A stretch of DNA of 64,000 nt, taken from positions 1 through 64,000 of the forward strand of contig NZ_PUEJ01000009.1 of the NCBI RefSeq assembly GCF_002982075.1, read 5' to 3'. Position 1 is the stretch's first letter, and each line of letters begins with the position of its first letter. The notes under the pieces were generated by a model, which did not search any database, was not told the origin of the DNA, and was given only the letters and a program-made list of their open reading frames with translations. Of this stretch, positions 1 through 7,872 are shown one piece after another. This DNA comes from Labrys okinawensis. GTDB taxonomy: Bacteria; Pseudomonadota; Alphaproteobacteria; Rhizobiales; Labraceae. The translations under genes were made by a program, and so were the position numbers.

Positions 1-2
1 TC

Positions 3-170
3 GGCATGCCCATCCTCGATGTCGAGAAGGCAAAGACCGTCCTCTTCATCAAGCGCGGCATGGGTTCGGGCTATGCCGGCGTCGAGAACGAGCTCTTCTT
101 CAAGGACAACACCATGATGCTCTTCGGTGACGCCAAAAAAATGGTCGAGGAAATCATCAAGGGCTTCTGA
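3..170 (+). CDS. pntB: NAD(P) transhydrogenase subunit beta, C-terminal end (partial)
   Basis: The open frame entering from the left edge encodes the last 55 residues of the proton-translocating transhydrogenase beta subunit. This integral membrane protein carries the NADP(H)-binding domain III and uses the proton gradient to reduce NADP+ with NADH. The visible tail has the family's conserved end: a GMPILDVEKAK segment, KRGMGSGYAGVENELF, and DNTMMLFGDAKKMVEEI before the TGA. The start and all membrane segments lie outside the window. The next gene begins 50 bp downstream on the same strand and could be co-transcribed. Confidence 0.9.
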   Translation, partial: GMPILDVEKAKTVLFIKRGMGSGYAGVENELFFKDNTMMLFGDAKKMVEEIIKGF

Positions 171-220
171 ACAGCAAGCAAATAGCTCGCTCCCATCTTT
201 TCAAGAAAGGCAAACCCGCC

Positions 221-994
221 ATGTCGCAATGGATCCGTTTCGAGGAAGACGGGCAGGCCCAGTTCGGCAAGCTCGAGGGCGAGGCCATCCACGTCCATCG
301 CGGCGACATGTTCGGCATCGCCGCCGCCACCGGCCGGACCCTCCCCCTGGCGCAGGCCAAGCTCCTGGCGCCGACGGTGCCGAGCAAGATCATCGCGCTC
401 TGGAACAATTTCCATCAGCTCGCCGCCAAGCTTGATGTCGCCGTGCCGCCGGAGCCGCTCTATCTACTCAAGGCACCCACCAGCGTCACCGCGCCGGGGG
501 CGACCGTGACAAGGCCTGCCTCCTATGACGGCCGGGTGGTCTATGAGGGCGAGCTCGGCATCGTCATCGGCAAGCCCTGCAGCAACGCCTCCGAGGAGGA
601 GGCCGCGGACGCCATCTTCGGCTATACCTGCGTCAACGACATCACCGCCGGCGACATCATCACGCGTGACTCCAGCTTCGCCCAATGGGTGCGCGCCAAG
701 AGCTTCGACGGCTTCGGCCCGTTCGGCCCGGTGATCGCCACCGATATCGATCCCGCGAGCCTGGTTGTGCGGACGCTGCTCAATGGCGACGAGCGCCAGA
801 ACTATCCGATCGCCGACATGGTCTTCCCGCCGGCAAGGCTCGTCAGCCTGATTTCCCGGGATATGACCCTGCTGCCCGGCGACCTGATCTGCTGCGGCAC
901 CTCGCTCGGCGTCGGCGCCATGAAGGAAGCGCAGAACGATGTCCGTGTCAGCATCGAGGGCATCGGCTGCCTGGAGAACCGCTTCGTGCAATGA
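221..994 (+). CDS. Fumarylacetoacetate hydrolase family protein
   Basis: A 257-residue protein of the FAH/HpaG superfamily, metal-dependent hydrolases or isomerases and decarboxylases acting on acylpyruvates and dioate intermediates of aromatic or sugar-acid breakdown. The metal-binding set is visible as E109 and E111 in YEGELGIVIG and D140 in TCVNDITAGD. The C-terminal GDLICCGTSLGVG segment matches the usual GDVIxTGTPxGVG. There is an N-terminal roughly 70-residue extension before the catalytic domain, as in many members. An AAGAAAGG-type Shine-Dalgarno lies upstream of the ATG. The substrate cannot be told from sequence; neighbours (transhydrogenase, oxalate genes) do not define it. Confidence 0.85.
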   Translation: MSQWIRFEEDGQAQFGKLEGEAIHVHRGDMFGIAAATGRTLPLAQAKLLAPTVPSKIIALWNNFHQLAAKLDVAVPPEPLYLLKAPTSVTAPGATVTRPASYDGRVVYEGELGIVIGKPCSNASEEEAADAIFGYTCVNDITAGDIITRDSSFAQWVRAKSFDGFGPFGPVIATDIDPASLVVRTLLNGDERQNYPIADMVFPPARLVSLISRDMTLLPGDLICCGTSLGVGAMKEAQNDVRVSIEGIGCLENRFVQ

Positions 995-1061
995 AGAGAT
1001 CGGGGAGAGCGGGCAGGATGCCCATGGGCGTAAATTCTGCAGACAAGAGCGCAGGCTCTTT

Positions 1062-1230
1062 ACCCTCCCCTCGATGGGGAGGGTCGGCCTGAAAGGCCGG
1101 GGTGGGGTGGGATTACTCAGGTCTTCGTCAATGGAAGGGCCGTTTCCTACGAAGAAGTCACCCCACCCCGACGCTTTGCGTCGACCCCAGGTCATTCCAA
1201 TAGGAATGACCGACCCATCGAGGGGAGGGT
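1062..1230. repeat. Intergenic palindromic element with 17-bp perfect inverted ends
   Basis: Fills most of the gap between the FAH gene and the SucD-like gene. The outer arms ACCCTCCCCTCGATGGG (1062-1078) and its exact complement (1214-1230) enclose further imperfect inverted repeats: a GGTGGGG / CCCCACC stretch and a 22-bp palindrome at 1190-1211 with GGTCATTCC / GGAATGACC arms. No coding signal is seen. The architecture is that of a non-autonomous rhizobial-type palindromic repeat; a second, differently sequenced element of similar size lies at 12180-12333. It could form a strong stem-loop in transcripts ending here. Confidence 0.75.
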
Positions 1231-1301
1231 GAAGAAGCGAGACTTTCGAACCGAGGTTAACACTTATGGATCGAATGCCCGCGCACTCGGAAAGATTGCA
1301 C

Positions 1302-2192
1302 TCAAGCTGCTTTCGCTCTCGCGGCGAGCGCCCGGCCGATCGTGTCGCCCACCAGATGCGGGCTCGATGCCACCGTGATGCCCGCCTTCTCGAAGGCGGC
1401 GATCTTGGCTTCGGCTCGGTCGCGGCCGTGCATGGTGAGGGCGCCGGCATGGCCCATGCGCCGCTCCGCCGGGGCATGCAGCCCGACGACCAGGCCGACG
1501 ATCGGCTTGGGGGGCCTGACGGAAGCGACGTAATCGGCCGCTTCCTGTTCTTCCTCGCCGCCGATCTCGCCGATCAGCACGATGCCTTCGGTCTTGGCAT
1601 CGGCAAGGAGGAGTTCGACGCAGTCGCGCATCGACAGGCCATGCACCGGGTCGCCGCCCACCCCGACGGTGGTCGACTGTCCGAGACCCGCAGCCGTGAC
1701 CTGGGCGATCACCTCACTGGTCAACGAGGCCGAACGCGAGACGATGCCGACGCTGCCCGGGCGCTCATTGCCTGTTGCCATCACACCCATCTTGCACAGG
1801 CCCGGCGACAGGATCCCCTGCGAATTCGGGCCGATCAGCCGAGTCTTCGAGCCGGCGAGGGCATGGCGCACCCTGATCATGTCGAGCACCGGCACCCGCT
1901 CGGTGATGGCCACGACCAGCGCGATCTCGGCCTCGACGGCCTCGATGATGGCGGCGCTCGCCTGGGCCGGCGGTACGAACACCATGCTGGCATTGGCGCC
2001 GGTCTCCCTCACGGCGCCGGCAACGCTGTCGAACACCGGCGCGCCGAGATGGGATCGCCCGCCCTTGCCGGGGGTGACGCCGGCCACGACCTTGGTGCCA
2101 TACTCGATCATGGCGGCAGTATGATGGGTACCCGCCCAGCCGGTCATGCCCTGGCAGACGACGCGGGTTTCATTGTCGATGAGGATAGCCAT
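1302..2192 (-). CDS. Succinyl-CoA synthetase alpha-like subunit (divergent paralogue in oxalate region)
   Basis: A 296-residue alpha subunit of the NDP-forming acyl-CoA synthetase family: an N-terminal Rossmann CoA-binding domain, then the phosphohistidine domain with H248 in RRMGHAGA. The ATG at 2192 is preferred over an ATG six codons upstream because AAGGAGGG lies just before it. Compared with the authentic SucD in this window (13606-14490), it differs in normally conserved loops: GPNSQG replaces GPNCPG (121-126) and SASLTSE replaces SGTLTYE (154-160). It follows the beta-like gene (2266-3426) in one operon behind an oxalate-type operator. Known relatives include succinate- and malate-CoA ligases; neither fits the altered loops well. 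A role as an oxalate-, formate- or related acid-CoA ligase is inference. Confidence 0.8.
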   Translation of the reverse strand: MAILIDNETRVVCQGMTGWAGTHHTAAMIEYGTKVVAGVTPGKGGRSHLGAPVFDSVAGAVRETGANASMVFVPPAQASAAIIEAVEAEIALVVAITERVPVLDMIRVRHALAGSKTRLIGPNSQGILSPGLCKMGVMATGNERPGSVGIVSRSASLTSEVIAQVTAAGLGQSTTVGVGGDPVHGLSMRDCVELLLADAKTEGIVLIGEIGGEEEQEAADYVASVRPPKPIVGLVVGLHAPAERRMGHAGALTMHGRDRAEAKIAAFEKAGITVASSPHLVGDTIGRALAARAKAA

Positions 2193-2265
2193 TCCGCCCT
2201 CCTTGCGCATGTAGCGCGAACATATCGTTCTGGATTTATCAGTCTAAAACTAAAAAAAATCGCTG

Positions 2266-3426
2266 TCAGCGTGCGGCGGCAACGGCCTTCGCGGCTGCAG
2301 TCCACATGTCCGGGCATTCGATGATGCGGCAGCCGAAATTGGCGAAACGCGAGCGGGCATAGTCGGCATTGTTGCCGGCGAGCCTGGTCACCACCGGAAG
2401 GGTGCGCCCGGCCCGCCGCATGGCGATGCCGAGCCCCTCGGCCACCGTGTCGCAGGACTGCATGCCGCCACCATGCACGTTGATGAGCAGAGCACGGACC
2501 TGGGGATTGTCGAGCAGCAGGCCGAAGCCATGCGCGATGTCGAGGCTGGTCGCCGTCGTACGGATATCCATGAAATTGGCCGGCGCGCCACCGGCGGCAT
2601 GGACGAGATCGACCGTGGCAAGCCCGAGCCCGGCGCCATTGGCGGCGACGCCGACACTGCCGTCCATGCGGACATAATTGAGCTGGCGCTGGCGGGCCTT
2701 GACCTCATATTCGTCCTCGTCCTCCTCGCGCAGTTCCGCCAGCGATGCCTGGCGGAACAGGGCATGGTCGTCGATGATCATCTTGACGTCGAGCGCCAGC
2801 AGCCTGTCGTCGGCGGTCAGCACCAGCGGGTTGATTTCGATCAGGCTGGCGTCGAGTTCCAGGAAAGCGCGGCGCAGGCCATCGGCAAGAGCGGTGAAGG
2901 CCTCGGCCGGCTGTCCGGCGAGGCCCAGGCGGGCCGCGAGAGCACCGAGATCCTCGGGCCTGGCCTGGCTCCCGTCCCCGAGCGACAGCCGCTCCAGGCC
3001 GTCTTCCCCGGCCAGGACACGCTCCTCGATATCGTCGCCGCCAGCGCCGCTCGCGGCAAGAACGAGGGTGCCGCTGGCGGCATGAATGCTGAGCGACAGA
3101 TAGAAACTGCGGATATGATCCACGGCCGCCTCCACCAGCACACGTTCGACGACACGGCCATGCGCGCCGCTCTGCTCGGTGACGAGGCGCCGGCCCAGCA
3201 GGGCCCGTGCCGACTCCGCCGCCGCCTCGGGAGACGAAACGATATGGACGCCCCCGGCCCGCCCGCGTCCGCCGGCATGGATCTGCGCCTTCACGGCGAA
3301 ACGGGAAGCCCCGAGGCGACGCGCCGCCTGCCCCGCCTCTTCGGCCGTGATCGCGACGGCGCCCCGCGGTGCCTCGACGCCATAGGGTGCCAGGATCTGC
3401 TTGGACTGGAACTCGTGCAGTTTCAT
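2266..3426 (-). CDS. Succinyl-CoA synthetase beta-like subunit (divergent paralogue in oxalate region)
   Basis: A 386-residue ATP-grasp beta subunit. It opens with the family's MKLHEFQSKQIL and keeps the nucleotide-binding KAQIHAGGRGRAGG (46-59) and the LIEINPLV metal site (195-202). The C-terminal CoA-ligase domain is strongly altered: DIRTTA (287-292) stands where the SucC at 12407-13606 has DVGGGA, and NVHGGGMQSCD (316-326) where SucC has NIFGGIMRCD. These loops face the active site shared with the alpha subunit, so a different acid substrate is likely (inference). Two adjacent ATGs (3429, 3426) follow GGGAGGG; 3426 gives better spacing. The gene heads a two-gene operon with the alpha-like gene, 73 bp apart, behind the palindrome at 3455-3477. 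Confidence 0.8.
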   Translation of the reverse strand: MKLHEFQSKQILAPYGVEAPRGAVAITAEEAGQAARRLGASRFAVKAQIHAGGRGRAGGVHIVSSPEAAAESARALLGRRLVTEQSGAHGRVVERVLVEAAVDHIRSFYLSLSIHAASGTLVLAASGAGGDDIEERVLAGEDGLERLSLGDGSQARPEDLGALAARLGLAGQPAEAFTALADGLRRAFLELDASLIEINPLVLTADDRLLALDVKMIIDDHALFRQASLAELREEDEDEYEVKARQRQLNYVRMDGSVGVAANGAGLGLATVDLVHAAGGAPANFMDIRTTATSLDIAHGFGLLLDNPQVRALLINVHGGGMQSCDTVAEGLGIAMRRAGRTLPVVTRLAGNNADYARSRFANFGCRIIECPDMWTAAAKAVAAAR

Positions 3427-3454
3427 CATTCCCTCCCATGCGGATATCGTTCTT

Positions 3455-3492
3455 ATCTGGTATAACGTATACCAGATTGCAGAAGCTGTCAA
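3455..3492 (-). promoter_or_regulatory. Promoter and oxalate-type palindromic operator of the SCS-like operon
   Basis: On the minus strand a TTGACA -35 (3487-3492) is followed by a 23-bp near-perfect palindrome at 3455-3477. Its arms are ATCTGGTATA and TATACCAGAT, separated by 3 bp. A -10-like TACGTT falls inside it at 17-bp spacing. The arms are the half-sites found in front of oxc, the MFS carrier and the acyl-CoA synthetase, but here they are set further apart. A repressor bound here would cover the promoter. The form recalls GntR/FCD-family operators, which is inference. Confidence 0.7.
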
Positions 3493-3530
3493 AGAGGAGG
3501 CCTGGAGCGCGGACGGGGCACTGCCCTGGT

Positions 3531-3552
3531 ATGCCGGTCTTCAGACCGGCAT
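3531..3552. repeat. Short hairpin repeat (TGCCGGTCT family)
   Basis: A perfect 22-bp palindrome with arms ATGCCGGTCTT / AAGACCGGCAT. Two close relatives occur after leuS at 25820-25839 and 25871-25890. It is small enough to be a REP-like stem or a transcript-end hairpin, and it lies between the SCS-like operon promoter and the frc terminator. Confidence 0.6.
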
Positions 3553-3598
3553 GGAGACGCCGGTAAAAGGCATGGCCAGTCTGAAGACCGCCCGCTAA

Positions 3599-3630
3599 CA
3601 AAAAAGGCGGGCGCCACAACGGCACCCGCC
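3599..3630 (-). terminator. Rho-independent terminator after frc
   Basis: Read on the minus strand, GGCGGGTGCC pairs with GGCGCCCGCC across a 5-nt loop and is followed by seven T residues. It lies 24 bp past the frc stop codon and should end the oxc-frc transcript before the SCS-like operon promoter. Confidence 0.85.
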
Positions 3631-3653
3631 CCCATCATCCCATCGAGAAAGCC

Positions 3654-4928
3654 TCACTCGGCCGCCATGGCCACGGGAGCGCCGAGAGCGCCGCTTCCCG
3701 CGATCTCGTCGATGCGGCTCTGGTCGAAGCCGAGCACGTCGCGCAGGACCTCCTGCGTATGCTCGCCCAGGAGCGGCGAGCGCTCGACCACGGTGGGGCT
3801 GTCGGAGAGCTTGATCGGATTGCCGACCGAGAGGTAGGGCCCGCGCTCGGGATGGTCGACCTCGACGACGGTTCCCGTCACCCTCAGCGAGGGTTCGTTG
3901 GCGATCTCGCGCATCGACAGGATCGGGCCGCAGGGAATGTCGAACTTGTTGAGGATGTCCATCGCCTCGAACTTGTCCTTGGTCTCCGTCCATTTCTCGA
4001 TGGTGTCGAAAATGGAACGAAGCCGCGGGAGGCGCGCCTCGGGCGTGGCATAATCGGGATCGGTGATCCACTCCTCCTTGCCGATCACCTTGCAAATCGC
4101 GCCCCAGACCGGCGCCTGGGTGATGAAGTAGATATAGGCGTTGGGATCGTTCTCCCAGCCCTTGCATTTGAGGATCCAGCCCGGCTGGCCACCGCCCGAA
4201 GCGTTGCCGGCGCGCGGCACGGCATCGCCGAATTTGCCATTGGGATATTGCGGATATTCCTTCAACGGCCCGCGCTCGATGCGCTGCTGGTCGCGCAGCT
4301 TCACCCGGCACAGATTGAGCACGCCGTCCTGCATGGCGGCATCCACGCGCTGGCCGCGCCCCGAATGGGTGCGCTGATAGAGCGCGGTGACGATGCCGAG
4401 GGCGAGATGAAGGCCGGTGCCGGAATCGCCGATCTGCGCGCCGGTCACCAGAGGGGGGCCGTCGTCGAAGCCGGTGGTCGAGGCGGCGCCGCCGGCGCAT
4501 TGGGCGACGTTCTCATAGACCTTGCAGTCCTGGTAGGGGCCGGGACCGAAGCCCTTGATCGAAGCGACGATCATGCGGGGATTGAGCTCCTGGATGCGAG
4601 CCCAGGAAAAGCCCATGCGGTCGAGCACGCCGGGGGCGAAATTCTCCACCAGCACGTCGCAACTCCTGACGAGTTCCTCGAGCACGGCCTTGCCGGCTTT
4701 GTTCTTGGTGTCGAGCGTGATGGAGCGCTTGTTGTGGTTGAGCATGGTGAAATAGAGGCTGTCGACATTGGGGATGTCGCGCAGCTGGGTGCGGGTGATG
4801 TCGCCGACGCCCGGCTTCTCCACCTTGATCACATCGGCGCCGAACCAGGCCAGCAATTGCGTGCAGGTCGGACCGGATTGCACATGCGTGAAGTCGAGGA
4901 TGCGCACGCCTTCGAGTGCCTGTCCCAT
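3654..4928 (-). CDS. frc: Formyl-CoA:oxalate CoA-transferase
   Basis: A 424-residue class III CoA-transferase (CaiB/BaiF family), close to the 428 residues of the Oxalobacter enzyme. It moves CoA from formyl-CoA to oxalate in the cytoplasm, giving oxalyl-CoA for the decarboxylase and releasing formate. The nucleophilic aspartate is D168 in QIGDSGTG, matching Asp169 of the well-studied enzyme. The glycine-rich loop and following segment SGGGQPGWILKCKGWEND are the formyl-CoA-transferase signature and separate it from general CaiB proteins. It lies 98 bp downstream of oxc on the same strand, has a GGAGGGAA ribosome site, and is followed by a strong terminator. No operator copy sits between the two genes, so both probably share the oxc promoter. 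Confidence 0.95.
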   Translation of the reverse strand: MGQALEGVRILDFTHVQSGPTCTQLLAWFGADVIKVEKPGVGDITRTQLRDIPNVDSLYFTMLNHNKRSITLDTKNKAGKAVLEELVRSCDVLVENFAPGVLDRMGFSWARIQELNPRMIVASIKGFGPGPYQDCKVYENVAQCAGGAASTTGFDDGPPLVTGAQIGDSGTGLHLALGIVTALYQRTHSGRGQRVDAAMQDGVLNLCRVKLRDQQRIERGPLKEYPQYPNGKFGDAVPRAGNASGGGQPGWILKCKGWENDPNAYIYFITQAPVWGAICKVIGKEEWITDPDYATPEARLPRLRSIFDTIEKWTETKDKFEAMDILNKFDIPCGPILSMREIANEPSLRVTGTVVEVDHPERGPYLSVGNPIKLSDSPTVVERSPLLGEHTQEVLRDVLGFDQSRIDEIAGSGALGAPVAMAAE

Positions 4929-5026
4929 CGTTCCCTCCTCGGAAATATCATCTGTTAGCTACGCGAGGGAGCGGGATGGCCGGGCCGGCGACGCCTCGTG
5001 CGAGGCTGGCCGGCCATCCCGCAATC

Positions 5027-6784
5027 TCACTTGTACATGGTCTGGTTCTTGGTGCCCGGCGCGTATTCGTCCGGATCGACCCAGATGTTCACCAGGGCCG
5101 AGCGGCCCGTCTTGGCCATGGCTTCCCGGGCCCGCCGCAGGGCCGGCTGGATCTCATTGGGATCGCGGACTTCCTCGCCGTGATTGCCGAGCATCTGGGC
5201 GAATTTCGAGAAGGCCACGTCGCCGAGCTTGTTGCCGACATTGCCACGCTCCTCGCCATATTTGGCGACCTGGCCGTAGCGGATCTGGTTCATCGAGGAG
5301 TTGTTGCCGATGACGGCCAGATAGGGTGCCCCGAAGCGATCGGCGGTTTCCATGTCGAAGCCGGTCATGCCGAAGGAACCGTCGCCGTAATAGCAGAGCA
5401 CCTCCTTGTTGGGATTGGCGAGCTTGGCGGCCAGGGCGAAGCCGGTGCCGACGCCGAGTGACCCGAGCGCGCCCGGATCCATCCACTGTCCCGGCCCGCG
5501 CGGGCGCACGGCCTGGGCCGAAATCGTCACCACGTCGCCGCCATCGCCGATATAGATGGTGTCCTCGCCGAGGAACTCGTTGAGTTCATAGGCGACGCGA
5601 TAGGGATGGATCGGCGTCTGGTTGGAGAGGAAGAGCGGCATCAGCTTCTCGGTGGCCACCACTTCGGCATCCGAGAGCATCTTCATCCATTGCTGGCGCA
5701 GCTGGCGCTTGCCCTTGTCCATGCGGCCGGAGGCCGCCTGGAGCACGGCGCCGAGGATCGCACCGGGATCGCCGACAAGGCCGAGATCGATGTCGCGGTT
5801 CTTGCCGACGGTGCGGTAGTCCATGTCGATCTGGATCAGCTTCAGATCCTTGCTGATGCGCTTGCCATAGCCCATGCGGAAATCGAAGGGCGTGCCGACG
5901 ATGACGAGCACATCGGCCTTGGCGAAGGCGAGCGAGCGCGTGCGGTCGAAATGGTGGGGGACGCCGGGCGGCAGCAGGCCACGGCTGGCGCCGTTGAAGT
6001 AACCGGGGATGTCGAGCCCGCGCAGGAGCGCGATCGCTTCCTCCTGCCCGCGGCCGGTCCAGACCTGCTGCCCATAGAGGATGGCAGGGCGCTCGGCGGC
6101 GACCAGGATATCGGCAAGCTTCTCGATGTCTGCGGGATCGCCGATCGACTTGGTCGAAGCGCGATACTTGCCGGATTCCGGCAGCACGGCACGGTCGATG
6201 GTGACCTCCCGGTCGAGCACGTCGCGCGGGATCTCGAGATAGGACGGGCCATAGGCGCCGGCGAAACACTCGCGTGCCGCCATCGAGATCATGTCGGCCA
6301 CGCGTTCCGTGGAGGAGACCGTCGCGGCGAATTTGGTGATCGGCTTCATCATGTCGACATGCGGCAGATCCTGCAGCGACCCCATCTTGTGCTGGGTCAG
6401 CGCGCCCTGCCCGCCGATATGCAGGACGGGACTCTCGGATCGGAAGGCGGTGGCGATGCCGGTCATCGCATTGGTGCAGCCGGGACCGGCCGTGGTGACG
6501 ACGCAGCCGAGCTTGCCGGTCTGGCGCGCATAGCCGTCGGCGGCATGGGCGGCGACCTGCTCGTGGCGGACGTCCACGATACGAATGCCTTCGTCGAGAC
6601 AGCCATCATAGATGTCGATGATATGCCCCCCGCACAGGGTGAAGATCGTGTCGACACCCTCAGCCTTGAGTGCCTTGGCGACGAGATGTCCGCCGGAGAC
6701 AACGCTGCCGTCGCGGGCTTTTTGTTTGAGCGTATCTTCGGCCGTCGTGGTCACGGGCTTTTGCAATGCTGTAACCGTTGCCAT
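5027..6784 (-). CDS. oxc: Oxalyl-CoA decarboxylase
   Basis: A 585-residue thiamine-diphosphate enzyme converting oxalyl-CoA to formyl-CoA and CO2, consuming a proton. The order is N-terminal pyrimidine domain with FTLCGGHI and catalytic E75 in VRHEQ, a central domain, then the PP domain with the ThDP/Mg motif GDGS at 467-470 ending in NN at 494-495. The C-terminal tail YAPGTKNQTMYK is the type that closes over the active site in known Oxc. The ATG at 6784 is chosen over one 43 codons upstream because GGGAGGA precedes it, the protein then has the usual length, and the longer reading would run toward the promoter. First gene of oxc-frc. Confidence 0.95.
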   Translation of the reverse strand: MATVTALQKPVTTTAEDTLKQKARDGSVVSGGHLVAKALKAEGVDTIFTLCGGHIIDIYDGCLDEGIRIVDVRHEQVAAHAADGYARQTGKLGCVVTTAGPGCTNAMTGIATAFRSESPVLHIGGQGALTQHKMGSLQDLPHVDMMKPITKFAATVSSTERVADMISMAARECFAGAYGPSYLEIPRDVLDREVTIDRAVLPESGKYRASTKSIGDPADIEKLADILVAAERPAILYGQQVWTGRGQEEAIALLRGLDIPGYFNGASRGLLPPGVPHHFDRTRSLAFAKADVLVIVGTPFDFRMGYGKRISKDLKLIQIDMDYRTVGKNRDIDLGLVGDPGAILGAVLQAASGRMDKGKRQLRQQWMKMLSDAEVVATEKLMPLFLSNQTPIHPYRVAYELNEFLGEDTIYIGDGGDVVTISAQAVRPRGPGQWMDPGALGSLGVGTGFALAAKLANPNKEVLCYYGDGSFGMTGFDMETADRFGAPYLAVIGNNSSMNQIRYGQVAKYGEERGNVGNKLGDVAFSKFAQMLGNHGEEVRDPNEIQPALRRAREAMAKTGRSALVNIWVDPDEYAPGTKNQTMYK

Positions 6785-6935
6785 TGGGGCAATTCCTCCC
6801 GTTGTTCTTCGCAACGATATGCCGCTGAGGGTATCGGCTTGGATTGGACCGCTCCCGATAGGAGTGCGATCAACTATGCCGAAATCGCCTTCTACTTGGC
6901 GGAATGACGCCATGGCATGCCGTATGGTTGGTAGA

Positions 6936-6962
6936 TTGGCATGCCAGATACCAGAGTGTCAA
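6936..6962 (-). promoter_or_regulatory. Promoter and oxalate-type operator of oxc-frc
   Basis: On the minus strand TTGACA (6957-6962) is followed after 10 bp by the palindromic core TGGCATGCCA (6936-6945), with an extra TCTGG half-site between them. The TTGACA-to-core spacing of 10 bp is the same as at the acyl-CoA synthetase promoter (9892-9926). A weak -10 (CAATCT, 18-bp spacing) overlaps the end of the core. A further TGGCATGCCG copy at 6913-6922 lies downstream. The leader to the oxc start is about 150 nt. Confidence 0.7.
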
Positions 6963-7351
6963 TCCGCATTTTTTGCCTCTTCGACAGCGAAGGAGCAGCT
7001 TTCTCCCTTCACCGGAAAGCTAATAATTCTCTTTTATTTCAAACGCTTGCCACTCAATTCCACGAGAAAGGCGACTAAAATCGCGACTGCAGGCCACCGG
7101 ATTCCGTGCGTTCGATGGGCCGACCGGGCCAGTGGATTCGCACGGTTGTGGCGTTCGCGAATTCATGCCGCAATGCAGTAGAGCCTGTCACGAAAACCTT
7201 GGATTTTGGTGTTTAGTTTAGAGGTTCTCCTAAACTGGACTTCACCTCCAGAGCCCCGCCACGCGGAGGTGGAGACGATCGCAGATGAGGAGAAGCTGTT
7301 TACTTCGCAATGCAAAGAGCGCATGACTGCATTGCAACATCGGCCCTAGCT
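6963..7351. other. Non-coding stretch between the oxc promoter and the small-gene operator
   Basis: About 390 bp with no convincing coding frame. Base composition is lower in GC than the neighbours, with AT-rich words near 7020-7075. Two possible stem-loops are seen: AGTTTAGAGG / CCTAAACT near 7213-7234 and CACCTCC / GGAGGTG near 7246-7275, both upstream of the operator at 7352. They could belong to a leader or an RNA; no terminator T-run follows them. Nothing else is recognised. Confidence 0.4.
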
Positions 7352-7374
7352 ATCTGGGATCTGGTATGCCAGAT
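7352..7374. promoter_or_regulatory. Oxalate-type operator before a 45-codon gene
   Basis: A perfect core ATCTGGTATGCCAGAT (7359-7374) is preceded by a third half-site ATCTGG at 7352. Read on the opposite strand, this three-half-site layout is nearly the same as the one at 9905-9926. It lies 50 bp upstream of the small coding sequence 7424-7561. A TTGCAA at 7332-7337 might be the -35 box, but no clear -10 is seen. Confidence 0.65.
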
Positions 7375-7423
7375 TCATAACAACACAGGATCTTCCCTCG
7401 AACACGCAATGTGGAGAACGACC

Positions 7424-7561
7424 ATGACCACTTCCGCTCTGTCCCGTAGTCCTGCTGCCCGCCCGCTGTCGACCCGTATCTGGGCAGCTTTCTCGGGTTT
7501 CCTGATGAAGATGGCCCAGGCCGATATCCGCGCCGGTTCCCGCGAGCCCTTCGGCCTCTGA
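7424..7561 (+). CDS. Small hypothetical protein, 45 residues
   Basis: A short frame encoding 45 residues, not recognised as any named family. It begins MTTSALSRSPAARPLSTR, has an amphipathic middle (IWAAFSGFLMKMAQ) and ends in SREPFGL. No signal peptide or cysteine is present. The ATG follows a modest GTGGAGAACGACC ribosome site. It starts 50 bp after an operator of the oxalate family, and the local composition is coding-like. It could be a regulatory or membrane-associated small protein of the oxalate regulon; a non-coding transcript is the alternative. Confidence 0.5.
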   Translation: MTTSALSRSPAARPLSTRIWAAFSGFLMKMAQADIRAGSREPFGL

Positions 7562-7842
7562 AGGCAAGGTCACCGCTGTCCCTGCGTTCGAGAACCGGTG
7601 CGGTGAGCCTGGAATGGCTTCGGCGAGTCGATTCGGGTCGGTGCCAAGCCGGCTTCGGCTACTGTCCGCCCTTCGCTGCAGCGAGCTCATCCATTGCGGG
7701 CAAGCCGTGGCATGAGGGCTGGCGTGGCACTCCCAGCGGCCCCAGGCGGGGTCGCACATGGGCTGCTTGGAAGACCGAGTCCCCTCATATCCGGTTGGAC
7801 CTGGCCGCGTCGCAGGCGGAGGTAGCCGAAGGCGCAACTCCG

Positions 7843-7858
7843 TTCTGGCATGCCAGAA
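7843..7858. promoter_or_regulatory. Perfect oxalate-type operator palindrome
   Basis: TTCTGGCATGCCAGAA is a perfect 16-bp palindrome and the cleanest copy of the motif in the window. No normal gene follows on either side. A TAATGT -10-like word at 7861-7866 has the same offset from the core as the -10 of the MFS carrier promoter, but the matching -35 position is poor. Confidence 0.65.
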
Positions 7859-7872
7859 ATTAATGTCCAATA

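Noticed and set aside
1302..3426. Naming the SCS-like pair malate-CoA ligase (mtkAB)
   Set aside because: No serine-cycle genes are nearby, and the active-site loops differ from what I know of both succinate- and malate-CoA ligases.
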